A stretch of 64,000 nt of DNA from G051903925 sp051903925 (GTDB lineage Bacteria; Pseudomonadota; Alphaproteobacteria; Zavarziniales; Zavarziniaceae). The position numbers were made by a program, and so were the translations under genes. This document shows positions 43,304-51,759 of the stretch, in pieces. Each line of letters begins with the position of its first letter. The first letter of the stretch is position 1. The notes under the pieces were generated by a model, which was given only the letters and a program-made list of their open reading frames with translations, was not told the origin of the DNA and did not search any database. The stretch spans positions 3,286,001 through 3,350,000 of the forward strand of contig NZ_CP173678.1 in assembly GCF_051903925.1 (NCBI RefSeq), written 5' to 3'.

Positions 43304-44049
43304 GCCGGGTCCGTGTCGCCGAGCAGGGCCAGCAGCCGGCCATGCGCCCGGGCCAGGCTCTCGTGCCCGGCGGCGCGGGGCGTGGGACCCGGGGGCGGGT
43401 CGATCCAGTCAAGCCGCGCGGGCCGTCCGCGCAGCACCGCGATGCGGTCGGCGAGGCGCAGTGCCTCGAACGGATCGTGCGTGACCAGGCAGACCGTGCG
43501 GCCGGCCAGCAGGCGCACGGTCAGGGCGTGCAGTTCGTGCCGGGTGACGGCGTCGAGGGCCGAGAACGGTTCGTCCATCAGGACGATCGCCGTGTCCTCG
43601 GCCAGGGTGCGGGCCAGGGCGACGCGCTGACGCTCGCCCCCCGACAGGGTGCCGGGGCGGCGCAACGCCTTGTCCCCCAGGCCGACCCGGGCCAGCAGGT
43701 CCAGGGCACGGGCGCGGTCCGGCCGCTCGCCCCGCAGGCGCTGGCCCATGGTCACGTTGTCGCAAAGGCTGGCCCAGGGCAGCAGCAGGTCGCCCTGGGC
43801 CATCCAGGCAACACGGCCCTGGTCGCCAAGGCGCGTCGCGGTCAGTCCGGGAACGCGCAGACCCGCCAGGGCCCGCAGAAGCGAAGACTTTCCAGTGCCG
43901 CTGCGGCCCAGCAGGCAGGTCCAGCGCCCACGCGCCAGGGGCAGGTCCAGGTCCTGGAACAGCGGCGCGCCACCATGCGCCAGGGCGGCGCCGACGATTG
44001 CGAGTGCGGCATCGCCGCAACTTGCGGCCACGCCTGGAAAGACGTCCAT
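43300..44049 (-). CDS. thiZ: ABC transporter ATP-binding protein for a thiamine precursor
   Basis: Nucleotide-binding subunit of 249 residues. Walker A is LLGRSGTGKSSLL near 45, the Q-loop is at WMAQGDLLLPW near 85, the ABC signature LSGGERQRVALARTL near 133, Walker B AIVLMDEPFSALD near 155, and the H-loop VTHDPFEAL near 187. The start ATG follows the TPP riboswitch almost directly, with the AGGTG ribosome site inside the sequence between them. First gene of the thiZXY operon. Confidence 0.92.
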   Translation of the reverse strand: MDVFPGVAASCGDAALAIVGAALAHGGAPLFQDLDLPLARGRWTCLLGRSGTGKSSLLRALAGLRVPGLTATRLGDQGRVAWMAQGDLLLPWASLCDNVTMGQRLRGERPDRARALDLLARVGLGDKALRRPGTLSGGERQRVALARTLAEDTAIVLMDEPFSALDAVTRHELHALTVRLLAGRTVCLVTHDPFEALRLADRIAVLRGRPARLDWIDPPPGPTPRAAGHESLARAHGRLLALLGDTDPA

Positions 44050-44056
44050 TTCACCT

Positions 44057-44135
44057 GTCCCTACGCCGGTACGAACCGGATCAGGTTCAAGGGGTCGTCC
44101 TTCGCAGGACCTCTCAGCCGAACGGCTCCCCCCAG
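44057..44135 (-). ncRNA. TPP riboswitch (THI element)
   Basis: Read on the minus strand, the conserved parts appear in order: GGGGGAGC, the CTGAGAGG segment, ACCCCTTGAACCTGATCCGG, and the ACCGGCGTAGGGA end. It binds thiamine pyrophosphate and turns off the downstream transporter genes. Only about 7 bases separate the last conserved helix from the thiZ ATG, so control is most likely by hiding the ribosome site. Confidence 0.95.
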
Positions 44136-44255
44136 TGAGCGGTGGACTATAGGTTCGGATGGCGCGAAGGGAAAGCGTCGAGCACCCGCCCGTCGGCGGA
44201 CGCAGCCCCATCGTCTTCCGGATGGCCTGCGGAATCAGCGAACAGGAACGATGCC

Positions 44256-45455
44256 ATGAACTACAAGGCGCGCTTCCATGATGCCCTGGCAGCGGTGAAG
44301 GCCGAAGGCCGCTACCGCATCTTTGCCGAGCTGGAGCGGTCATGCGGGGCGTTCCCCCAGGCCCGTGCCGGCGAACGAGCCATCGTCTCGTGGTGTTCCA
44401 ACGACTATCTGGGCATGGGCCAGCACCCTGCGGTGCTGGCGGCGATGCATGGCGCGCTGGACCATGTCGGCGCGGGCTCTGGCGGCACGCGCAACATCTC
44501 GGGCACCACCAGCTATCACGTCGCGCTGGAGCAGGAGCTGGCCGACCTGCACGGCAAGGAGGCGGCGCTGCTGTTCACCTCCGGCTATGTCTCGAACGAG
44601 GCCACGCTGTCGACGCTGGCGCGGCTGCTGCCTGGCTGCATCGTCTATTCGGACGAACTGAACCATGCCTCGATGATCGAGGGCATCCGCCGCTCTGGCG
44701 CGTCGAAGCGGATCTTCGCGCACAATTCGCCCGAAGACCTGGCCCGGCAGCTGGCCGACGCCGATCCGGATGCGCCCAAGCTGGTCGCGTTCGAGAGCGT
44801 CTATTCGATGGACGGCGACATCGCTCCGCTCGCCGAATTGTGCGACGTCTGCGAGGAGTTCGGCGCCCTGTCCTACCTGGACGAGGTCCATGCGGTGGGC
44901 ATGTACGGCGCCCGCGGCGGCGGCGTGTCCGAGCGGGACGGCGTCGCCCACCGCCTGGACGTGATCGAGGGCACGCTGGGCAAGGCGTTCGGCATCATGG
45001 GCGGCTATATCGCCGCTTCGGCCCAGATCGTGGACGTGGTCCGGTCCTATGCGCCGGGCTTCATCTTCACGACGTCGCTGGCGCCCGTGCTGGCGGCGGG
45101 CGCGCTGGCCAGCATCCGGCACCTGAAGTCCAGCAGCCTGGAGCGGACGTGCCACCAGGAACGGGCCGCCACGCTGAAGCGCCTGCTGCGCGAGGCCGGC
45201 CTGCCGGTGATGGACTCGGCCAGCCATATCGTGCCGGTGATGGTCGGCAATGCCACGCTGTGCAAGCAGGTCTCGGACGAGCTGCTGGACCGCCATGGCA
45301 TCTATGTCCAGCCGATCAACTATCCGACCGTGCCGCGCGGCACGGAACGCCTGCGCTTCACGCCGACCCCGCTGCACACGGATGCGATGATGCACGCGCT
45401 TGTGGCGGCGCTGAACCAGGTGTGGACCCGCCACGCCCTGGCACGGGCGGCCTGA
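44256..45455 (+). CDS. hemA: 5-aminolevulinate synthase
   Basis: Pyridoxal-phosphate enzyme of 399 residues; condenses glycine and succinyl-CoA to 5-aminolevulinate, the first step of heme synthesis by the C4 (Shemin) route of alphaproteobacteria. Signatures: WCSNDYLGMGQHP near 46, GSGGTRNISGTT near 75, LDEVHAVGMYG near 205, and the PLP lysine in EGTLGKAFGIMGGY near 245. Start chosen at the ATG giving the usual MNYKARF-type N-terminus. Divergent from the riboswitch operon. A small conserved gene follows after 9 bases. Confidence 0.96.
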   Translation: MNYKARFHDALAAVKAEGRYRIFAELERSCGAFPQARAGERAIVSWCSNDYLGMGQHPAVLAAMHGALDHVGAGSGGTRNISGTTSYHVALEQELADLHGKEAALLFTSGYVSNEATLSTLARLLPGCIVYSDELNHASMIEGIRRSGASKRIFAHNSPEDLARQLADADPDAPKLVAFESVYSMDGDIAPLAELCDVCEEFGALSYLDEVHAVGMYGARGGGVSERDGVAHRLDVIEGTLGKAFGIMGGYIAASAQIVDVVRSYAPGFIFTTSLAPVLAAGALASIRHLKSSSLERTCHQERAATLKRLLREAGLPVMDSASHIVPVMVGNATLCKQVSDELLDRHGIYVQPINYPTVPRGTERLRFTPTPLHTDAMMHALVAALNQVWTRHALARAA

Positions 45456-45464
45456 GGCCCACGC

Positions 45465-45659
45465 GTGGCTGGCCGAAGCGAGGAAGGCTTCCTGATCGAG
45501 GTGGTGCGGATCGGCAATTCGGCCAAGGCAACGGCCGTCGATCCCGTCACCGGGCGGGAGGCGTCGATCATCGGGCCGGCCAATTATTCGCCGCAGCTGC
45601 TGGGCCGGCAGGCCGCGCGCAAGCTGGCGGGGCTGCTGGCGCGGGACAAGGGCGGCTGA
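45465..45659 (+). CDS. Small conserved hypothetical protein downstream of hemA
   Basis: Protein of 64 residues starting with GTG, 9 bases after hemA. It has the pattern EVVRIGNSAKATAVDP followed by GREASIIGPAN and a C-terminal helix QAARKLAGLLARDK. Similar short proteins follow other alphaproteobacterial genes (DUF6898-like), but the name is recalled from pattern and not confirmed. Co-transcription with hemA is likely. Function unknown. Confidence 0.6.
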   Translation: MAGRSEEGFLIEVVRIGNSAKATAVDPVTGREASIIGPANYSPQLLGRQAARKLAGLLARDKGG

Positions 45660-45688
45660 GCGGCGGGGAATGCGTGGGTGTTGCACAT

Positions 45689-45804
45689 GATGCTTCGAGA
45701 CGCCGGCCTGAAGACCGGCTCCTCAGCATGACGCCGTTAATGTTTTCGGGACCCTTCCAACGGTCGTCATCCTGAGGAGCGCGGCACGCGCGTCTCGAAG
45801 GATG
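45689..45804. repeat. Palindromic intergenic repeat, family A (copy 5)
   Basis: Same layout as copy 2: GATGCTTCGAGACG, then CTCCTCAGCATGACG, a short spacer, CGTCATCCTGAGGAG, and GTCTCGAAGGATG. It occupies the gap between the hemA-linked small gene and rpiB. The rest of that gap (45805-45948) shows no other element. Confidence 0.85.
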
Positions 45805-45948
45805 TGGGTGCGCCGTTCCCGCCAACTGAGGCGGGCGTGCCACGCATGGGTGCCGGGCACCGCGCCCCTGGGTGCCCGGCTGGCCAGGGGCGCCAGATAT
45901 GGTAGTGTCCCGCCTCTCACGCAGTCAGCAGGCCCGAGGGAATTCGCT

Positions 45949-46389
45949 TTGGCTGAAACCATTGCCCTTGCATCCGACCATGCCGGCGTCGCCCTGAAGG
46001 ACGCGCTGCGGCAGGACCTGGAGGCGCGGGGCTTTTCCGTTCTCGACCTGGGCACCAACAGCGCGGAGTCGGTCGACTATCCCGACTTCGCCCATGCCCT
46101 GGCGGCGGCGATCGGCGATGGCCGGGTCGCGCGCGGCATCGCCATATGTGGCACCGGCATCGGCATGTCGATCGCGGCCAATCGCCATGACGGCGTGCGT
46201 GCCGCCCTGGTCCATGACCGCGCCACCGCCGAGCTGTGCCGCCAGCACAACGATGCGAACGTCCTGGTCCTGGGCGCCCGCAATACCGAAGAGGCGATGG
46301 CGCGCGCCTGCCTGGACGCCTTTCTTGAGACGCCGTTCGAAGGGGGCCGCCATGCCCGGCGCGTGGCCAAGCTCTCCACTTCCGCATAA
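45949..46389 (+). CDS. rpiB: Ribose 5-phosphate isomerase B
   Basis: Sugar-phosphate isomerase of 146 residues (RpiB/LacAB family) interconverting ribose 5-phosphate and ribulose 5-phosphate. The N-terminal IALASDHAGVALK and the active-site region ICGTGIGMSIAANRHDGVRAAL (catalytic Cys near residue 68) are diagnostic. The start is TTG behind GAGGG; the first ATG upstream in frame would add a non-conserved basic tail of 49 residues. glyA follows after 13 bases, giving an rpiB-glyA operon seen in many alphaproteobacteria. Confidence 0.93.
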   Translation: MAETIALASDHAGVALKDALRQDLEARGFSVLDLGTNSAESVDYPDFAHALAAAIGDGRVARGIAICGTGIGMSIAANRHDGVRAALVHDRATAELCRQHNDANVLVLGARNTEEAMARACLDAFLETPFEGGRHARRVAKLSTSA

Positions 46390-46402
46390 GGACGCGAGAC
46401 CC

Positions 46403-47695
46403 ATGACCATTGCCAAGCAGGCCAGCGCCGCCGAGACCTCGTTCTTCCAGGCGAGCCTGGCCGACGCCGACCCGGCGATCGCCGCCGCACTGAAGGGCGA
46501 ACTGCACCGCCAGCAGAACCAGATCGAGCTGATCGCGTCCGAGAACATCGTCAGCCGCGCCGTTCTCGAGGCGCAGGGCTCGGTCCTGACCAACAAGTAC
46601 GCCGAGGGCTATCCGGGCAAGCGCTATTACGGCGGCTGCGAGGAAGTCGACAAGGCCGAGATCCTGGCCATCGAGCGGGCGTGCAAGCTGTTCGACTGCG
46701 GCTTTGCCAATGTGCAGCCGAATTCCGGCAGCCAGGCCAACCAGGGCGTGCTGCTGGCCTTGGCCAAGCCGGGCGACACCATCCTGGGCATGTCGCTGGC
46801 GGCGGGCGGCCACCTGACCCATGGGGCGGCCCCCAACCTGTCGGGCAAGTGGTTCAACGCGGTGCAGTACGGGGTCCGGCGCGAGGACAGCCTGATCGAC
46901 TTCGACGAGGTCGAGGCCCTGGCCCAGGAGCACAAGCCCCGGATCATCGTGGCCGGCGGCTCCGCCTATCCGCGTGTCATCGACTTTGCGCGGTTCCGGG
47001 CGATCGCGGACAAGGTCGGTGCGTACTTCATGGTCGACATGGCCCACTTCGCGGGCCTGGCCGCGACCGGCGCCTATCCCAGCCCGATCGGCCACGCCCA
47101 TGTCGTGACCACGACGACGCACAAGACGCTGCGCGGTCCGCGTGGCGGGATGATCCTGACCAACGACGCCGAGATCGCGAAGAAGATCAATTCGGCGATC
47201 TTCCCCGGCCTGCAGGGCGGCCCGCTTATGCACGTGATCGCGGGCAAGGCCGTTGCCTTTGGCGAGGCGCTGAAGCCCGAATTCCGCGCCTATGGCCGGT
47301 CCGTGGTCGAGAATGCCAAGACGCTGGCCGCGACGCTGGAGGAGGCGGGCTTTGCCATCGTCTCTGGCGGCACCGACAGCCATGTGGTGCTGGTCGACCT
47401 GCGGCCCAAGAAGCTGACCGGCAAGGTGGCCGAGGCGGTGCTGGAGAGCGCCTTCATCACCTGCAACAAGAACGGCATCCCGTTCGACCCGGAGAAGCCG
47501 ACGATCACCTCCGGCATCCGCGTCGGCAGCCCGGCCGGCACCACGCGCGGCTTTGGCGTGGCGGAGTTCCGCCTGATCGGGCAGCTGATGGCCGAGGTCC
47601 TGGACGCCGCCGGCAGCCCCCGGGAAGAGGCGGTGGTCGCCAGCGTCCGCACCCGCGTCCTGGACCTGTGCGCCCGCTTCCCGATCTATGCCTGA
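46403..47695 (+). CDS. glyA: Serine hydroxymethyltransferase
   Basis: Pyridoxal-phosphate enzyme of 430 residues; converts serine and tetrahydrofolate to glycine and methylene-tetrahydrofolate. Signatures: IELIASENIVSRAVLEAQGS near 42, the KRYYGGCEEVD segment near 75, and the PLP lysine in VTTTTHKTLRGPRGG near 240. The glycine produced can also feed the nearby hemA product. Follows rpiB directly and heads toward the nrdR-rib operon, which is separated by a family C repeat. Confidence 0.97.
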   Translation: MTIAKQASAAETSFFQASLADADPAIAAALKGELHRQQNQIELIASENIVSRAVLEAQGSVLTNKYAEGYPGKRYYGGCEEVDKAEILAIERACKLFDCGFANVQPNSGSQANQGVLLALAKPGDTILGMSLAAGGHLTHGAAPNLSGKWFNAVQYGVRREDSLIDFDEVEALAQEHKPRIIVAGGSAYPRVIDFARFRAIADKVGAYFMVDMAHFAGLAATGAYPSPIGHAHVVTTTTHKTLRGPRGGMILTNDAEIAKKINSAIFPGLQGGPLMHVIAGKAVAFGEALKPEFRAYGRSVVENAKTLAATLEEAGFAIVSGGTDSHVVLVDLRPKKLTGKVAEAVLESAFITCNKNGIPFDPEKPTITSGIRVGSPAGTTRGFGVAEFRLIGQLMAEVLDAAGSPREEAVVASVRTRVLDLCARFPIYA

Positions 47696-47754
47696 GGTGC
47701 GCGGGAGAGTTTTGAGGGTGATCAGGGGCAGATAAGTCGGCTCCACCCTCTCCA

Positions 47755-47852
47755 CCTACGTGCCCCGGTTCATCCGGGGCATCCATGAACCGACCGTCGA
47801 ACCAGCGGCACGGTTGGTCCTTGGGTCCCCCGGATAAACCGGGGGACGTAGG
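47755..47852. repeat. Palindromic intergenic repeat, family C
   Basis: Arms CCTACGTGCCCCGGTTCATC and GATAAACCGGGGGACGTAGG, with inner ATCCGGGGCATCCA and TTGGGTCCCCCGGAT. It is the only copy in the window. It lies between glyA and nrdR and may end the glyA transcript. Confidence 0.8.
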
Positions 47853-47920
47853 TTGTGAATGCGGAGGCCGATTGTTGGATCCGGTCCGGGGGGACCATTT
47901 GGGGGAAGGGGCAGGGGCCC

Positions 47921-48382
47921 ATGCGATGCCCGTTCTGCAGCAATGACGACACCCAGGTGAAGGACTCGCGTCCGAACGAGGACGCGTCGGCGATCCGGCG
48001 GCGGCGCTATTGCCCGGCCTGCGGCGCCCGCTTCACCACCTTTGAACGGGTCCAGCTGCGCGACATCACGATCATCAAGAAGTCGGGCCGGCGCGTGCCG
48101 TTCGACCGGGACAAGCTGGCCCGCTCGATCTACACCGCCATGCGCAAGCGCCCCGTGGAACCTGAGCGGCTGGAGCGCCTGATCACCGGCCTGGTGCGCC
48201 GGCTGGAGAGCATGGGCGAGTCTGAGATCCCCAGCGACCTGGTGGGCGAACTGGTGATGGAGGGCCTCGCCTCGCTCGACCAGGTGGCCTATGTCCGCTT
48301 CGCCTCGGTCTATCGCAATTTCCGCGAAGCCAAGGACTTCGAGGAATTCGTGGGCCGGCTCAGTGGCTCGCCCCGCGACTGA
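47921..48382 (+). CDS. nrdR: Transcriptional repressor NrdR
   Basis: Regulator of ribonucleotide reductase genes, 153 residues. The N-terminal zinc ribbon has cysteines in MRCPFCSND and CPACGARFTTFER. The ATP-cone domain spans about 45-135 (IIKKSGRRVPFDRDKLARSI). Start chosen at the ATG before RCPFC, the invariant N-terminus. It overlaps ribD by 20 bases and heads the riboflavin operon, a conserved arrangement. Confidence 0.96.
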   Translation: MRCPFCSNDDTQVKDSRPNEDASAIRRRRYCPACGARFTTFERVQLRDITIIKKSGRRVPFDRDKLARSIYTAMRKRPVEPERLERLITGLVRRLESMGESEIPSDLVGELVMEGLASLDQVAYVRFASVYRNFREAKDFEEFVGRLSGSPRD

Positions 48383-49478
48383 CGCCGACCGCCACCACAT
48401 GGTGGCGGCGCTGAGCCTTGCGGCCCGCGGCCTTGGCCAGGTATGGCCCAATCCGGCGGTCGGCTGCGTCCTGGTGCGGGACGGCGTCGTGGTCGGGCGC
48501 GGCTGGACGCAAGCCGGCGGCCGCCCCCATGCCGAGACGGAAGCGCTGCGCCGGGCGGGGCCGGCCGCGCGGGGCTCGATCGCCTATGTGACGCTGGAGC
48601 CGTGCAGCCATCACGGCCGCACGCCGCCCTGCGCGGAGGCGCTGATTGCCGCAGGCGTGGCCGAGGTGCATGTCGCCCTGACCGATCCCGATCCCCGCGT
48701 GTCGGGCCGGGGCATCGCCATGCTGAAGGCCGCTGGCATCGCCGTGCACCACGGCCTGTGCGAGGGCGAGGCGGAGACGCTGAATGCCGGCTTCCTGTCG
48801 CGCGTGGTGCGGGGCAGGCCATCGGTCCTGCTGAAGCTGGCGACCAGCCTGGATGCGCGGATCGCCCTGCGTTCCGGTGAGAGCAAATGGATCACGGGGC
48901 CGGAGGCGCGCGCCGCCGGGCACCGGATGCGGGCGGAACACGACGCCATCCTGGTGGGGGTGGGCACCGTGCTGGCCGACGATCCCGACCTGACGTGCCG
49001 CGTGCCGGGGCTTGAGGATCGTTCCCCCATCCGGATCGTGGCGGATGGCCGCCTGCGCACGCCGCTGACCTCGAAGCTGGTGGCGACGGCGCGGCAGGTT
49101 CCGACCTGGATCGTCACCTCTCCCGGCAATCCGAAGGAGCGGCTGGCGGCCCTGTCCGACCTGGGCGTGGAGTTGATCGAGGTTGCGATTGGCGCAAACG
49201 GTCATCCCGATTGCGCAATCATGCTCCAGGCACTGGCCACGCGCGGCCTGACCCGGGTGATGGTCGAGGGCGGGGCACGCCTGGCATCGAGCCTTCTGGC
49301 GGCGGACCTGGTCGACCGTCTTGCGTGGTTCCGCGCGCCCATCGCCATCGGCCATGACGGCCGCCCGGCGGTTGAGGCGCTGGGGCTGGGCCGCCTGGAC
49401 GCCGCCCCGTCATTTCGTCGCACGGCGATTCGGACGATGGGGCAGGACGTCCTGGAAACCTTGGCCCGCAGAACCTAA
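48363..49478 (+). CDS. ribD: Bifunctional diaminohydroxyphosphoribosylaminopyrimidine deaminase / reductase
   Basis: Riboflavin pathway enzyme of 371 residues. The N-terminal deaminase domain (about 5-145) has zinc ligands in RPHAETEALR and LEPCSHHGRTPPC. The C-terminal reductase domain (about 150-365) begins with VLLKLATSLDARIAL and includes the RVMVEGGARLASSLL segment. Start chosen at GTG (48363) inside the nrdR end, which keeps the conserved DADRHHMVAAL start; an ATG at 48399 would truncate that. Confidence 0.93.
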   Translation: MARPATDADRHHMVAALSLAARGLGQVWPNPAVGCVLVRDGVVVGRGWTQAGGRPHAETEALRRAGPAARGSIAYVTLEPCSHHGRTPPCAEALIAAGVAEVHVALTDPDPRVSGRGIAMLKAAGIAVHHGLCEGEAETLNAGFLSRVVRGRPSVLLKLATSLDARIALRSGESKWITGPEARAAGHRMRAEHDAILVGVGTVLADDPDLTCRVPGLEDRSPIRIVADGRLRTPLTSKLVATARQVPTWIVTSPGNPKERLAALSDLGVELIEVAIGANGHPDCAIMLQALATRGLTRVMVEGGARLASSLLAADLVDRLAWFRAPIAIGHDGRPAVEALGLGRLDAAPSFRRTAIRTMGQDVLETLARRT

Positions 49479-49486
49479 AAGAAGAC

Positions 49487-50101
49487 ATGTTTACCGGCAT
49501 CATCACCGACCTAGGCACCGTCCGAGCGGTCGAGAAGCGCGGCGATACGCGGTTCATCATCGCGACCGCCTACGACACCGCGACGATCGAGATCGGCGCC
49601 TCCATCGCCTGTTCCGGTCCCTGCCTGACGGTGGTGGACAAGGGGCCGGACTGGTTCGCCGTCGACGTCTCGGCCGAGACGCTGTCAAAGACGAACCTGG
49701 AATTCTGGCGCGAGGGGACGCGCCTGAACCTGGAGCGCGCGCTGAAGGTGGGCGACGAACTGGGCGGCCACATCGTCAGCGGGCATGTCGACGGTGTCGC
49801 GCGGATCCTGTCGATCGCGGAAGAGGGTGATTCGCTGCGCTTCCGCTTCGAGCTGCCGCCCGGCCTGGAGCGCTATGTGGCGCCCAAGGGTTCGGTCGCA
49901 CTCAACGGCGTGTCGCTGACGGTGAACGAGGTCGACCGCCGCATCTTCGGCGTCAACATCATTCCCCATACCCAGGTGAAGACCACTTTCGGCCGCGCCC
50001 AGGGCGAGGCCCAGCGCGGCATGGCCCATGTCGGTGCGCCGATCAATGTTGAGATCGACGTGCTGGCGCGCTATGTGGCGCGGCTCAACGCGACAGATTG
50101 A
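49487..50101 (+). CDS. ribE: Riboflavin synthase, alpha chain
   Basis: Enzyme of 204 residues dismutating two 6,7-dimethyl-8-ribityllumazine molecules to riboflavin. The two lumazine-binding repeats are visible, the first starting MFTGIITDLGTV and the second around HIVSGHVDGVARIL near 92-110. SLTVNEV near 140 and the N-terminal MFTGII are invariant. It follows ribD by 8 bases and precedes ribBA by 5. Confidence 0.95.
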   Translation: MFTGIITDLGTVRAVEKRGDTRFIIATAYDTATIEIGASIACSGPCLTVVDKGPDWFAVDVSAETLSKTNLEFWREGTRLNLERALKVGDELGGHIVSGHVDGVARILSIAEEGDSLRFRFELPPGLERYVAPKGSVALNGVSLTVNEVDRRIFGVNIIPHTQVKTTFGRAQGEAQRGMAHVGAPINVEIDVLARYVARLNATD

Positions 50102-50106
50102 CGGCC

Positions 50107-51222
50107 ATGGCAGAAAAGCAATTCCTCTCCTCCATCGAGGAGGTGATCGAGGATGCCCGCAACGGGCGCATGTTCATCCTGGTCGATCACGAGGACCGGG
50201 AGAACGAAGGCGACCTGGTCATCCCCGCCCAGATGGCAACGCCTGACGCCATCAACTTCATGGCGCGCTATGGCCGTGGCCTGATCTGCCTGACCCTGAC
50301 GCCGGACCGGGTGCGGCAGCTGGGCCTGCCGCTGATGAGCCAGGACAACCAGTCGCGCCACACCACGGCCTTCACCGTCTCGATCGAGGCGCGGGAAGGG
50401 GTGACGACCGGCATTTCGGCCCATGACCGCGCGCACACGATCTCGGTCGCGATCGATCCGACCAAGGGACGCGACGACATCGGCTCGCCCGGCCACGTCT
50501 TCCCGCTGGTCGCGCGCGACGGCGGGGTGCTGGTCCGCGCCGGGCATACCGAGGCCGCGGTCGACATCGCCCGCCTGGCCGGCCTGAACCCCGCCGGCGT
50601 GATCTGCGAGATCATGAACGACGACGGCACCATGGCCCGGCTGCCGGACCTGGTGAAGTTCGCCCAGTTCCACGGCCTGAAGATCGCGACCATCGCCGAC
50701 CTGATCGCCTATCGCCGGCGCTGGGACAACCTGGTGAAGTGCGCGGTCGAGACCGAGATCGACAGCCGCCATGGCGGACGCTTCCGCATGATGGTCTATG
50801 TCAACAAGGTCGAGTATGCGGAGCACATCGTCCTGGTCATGGGCGACGTGACGACGCCCGACCCGGTCCTGGTCCGCATGCACGCGATCAACGTGTTCGA
50901 GGACATGCTGTTCGACCGGCGGGCCCGGCCCAGCCAGCTGACCGCGGCGATGGACGAGATCGGCCGCGTGGGTCGCGGCGTCATCGTACTGATCCGCGAC
51001 GCCCGGCCCACCAGCCTGTCCGACCGGGTGCGCAAGCGCATTTCCGGCGGCGACAGCGGCTCCATGGACCTGCGCGACTATGGCATCGGGGCGCAGATCC
51101 TGCTGGACCTGGGCGTCCACAAGATGATCCTTCTGTCCAACACCTCGCGCCACATCGTCGGCCTGGAAGGCTATGGCCTGACGGTGGTCGAGCGGCGGGA
51201 ACTGCCTGAGGAGAGCGCCTGA
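50107..51222 (+). CDS. ribBA: DHBP synthase with degenerate GTP cyclohydrolase II domain
   Basis: Protein of 371 residues. The N-terminal DHBP synthase domain (about 1-205) is intact: DHEDRENEGDLVIPAQ near 30, RHTTAFTVSIEA near 85 and RAGHTEAAVDIARLAG near 145; it makes the 4-carbon unit of riboflavin from ribulose 5-phosphate. The C-terminal half is GTP cyclohydrolase II-like, but the zinc cysteines normally in the VRxHSxCLTGDxFxSxxCDC region are missing; near residue 259 the sequence reads VRMHAINVFEDMLFD. Other expected residues for catalysis are also altered. It is therefore probably only DHBP synthase, as in the RibBX-type proteins described in other proteobacteria. A separate RibA would be needed elsewhere. 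Confidence 0.9.
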   Translation: MAEKQFLSSIEEVIEDARNGRMFILVDHEDRENEGDLVIPAQMATPDAINFMARYGRGLICLTLTPDRVRQLGLPLMSQDNQSRHTTAFTVSIEAREGVTTGISAHDRAHTISVAIDPTKGRDDIGSPGHVFPLVARDGGVLVRAGHTEAAVDIARLAGLNPAGVICEIMNDDGTMARLPDLVKFAQFHGLKIATIADLIAYRRRWDNLVKCAVETEIDSRHGGRFRMMVYVNKVEYAEHIVLVMGDVTTPDPVLVRMHAINVFEDMLFDRRARPSQLTAAMDEIGRVGRGVIVLIRDARPTSLSDRVRKRISGGDSGSMDLRDYGIGAQILLDLGVHKMILLSNTSRHIVGLEGYGLTVVERRELPEESA

Positions 51223-51756
51223 ATGGAAACCGGTGCCAAGCGGGCGCTTCTGCCCCAGCCGACCACGCGCCGCCCCGATGGCCGCGCGTCGTGGGAAGGC
51301 AGCCACATCCTGATCATCGAGGCCCGCTATTACGAGGGGATCGTCGATGGTCTGGTCGAGGGGGCGACGGCGGTCCTGGATGCCGCCAACGTGACCTATG
51401 AGCGGGTCGTGGTGCCGGGCGCATTCGAGATCCCGGCCGTGGTGCGCTTTGCCGTGCGGGCGATGGACGTCTCGTCCGGCCGCATCCGCTATGACGGCTA
51501 TGTTGCGCTGGGCTGCGTGATCCGGGGCGAGACCTCGCACTTCGACTATGTCTGCGGCGAGAGCGCGCGCGGCCTGCAGGACATGGCGACCAAGTCCACG
51601 CTGGCGATCGGCTATGGCATCCTCACCGTCGATACCGAGGAGCAGGCCTGGGCCCGGGCTCGCATGACGGAGGGTGACCGTGGCGGCGCCGCCGCGCGGG
51701 CCGCCATCTCGATGATCGACCTCAAGGCCCGGTTCGGGCTGTACTTCCCGCGCTGA
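51223..51756 (+). CDS. ribH: 6,7-dimethyl-8-ribityllumazine synthase
   Basis: Lumazine synthase of 177 residues, condensing the pyrimidine with the DHBP product. Core motifs: RYYEGIVDGLVEGA near 35, VPGAFEIPAV near 63 and GCVIRGETSHFDYVCGES near 95. The N-terminal 25 residues form a flexible extension. Its ATG directly follows the ribBA stop with no gap. nusB starts 3 bases after its own stop. Confidence 0.95.
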   Translation: METGAKRALLPQPTTRRPDGRASWEGSHILIIEARYYEGIVDGLVEGATAVLDAANVTYERVVVPGAFEIPAVVRFAVRAMDVSSGRIRYDGYVALGCVIRGETSHFDYVCGESARGLQDMATKSTLAIGYGILTVDTEEQAWARARMTEGDRGGAAARAAISMIDLKARFGLYFPR

Positions 51757-51759
51757 GCC

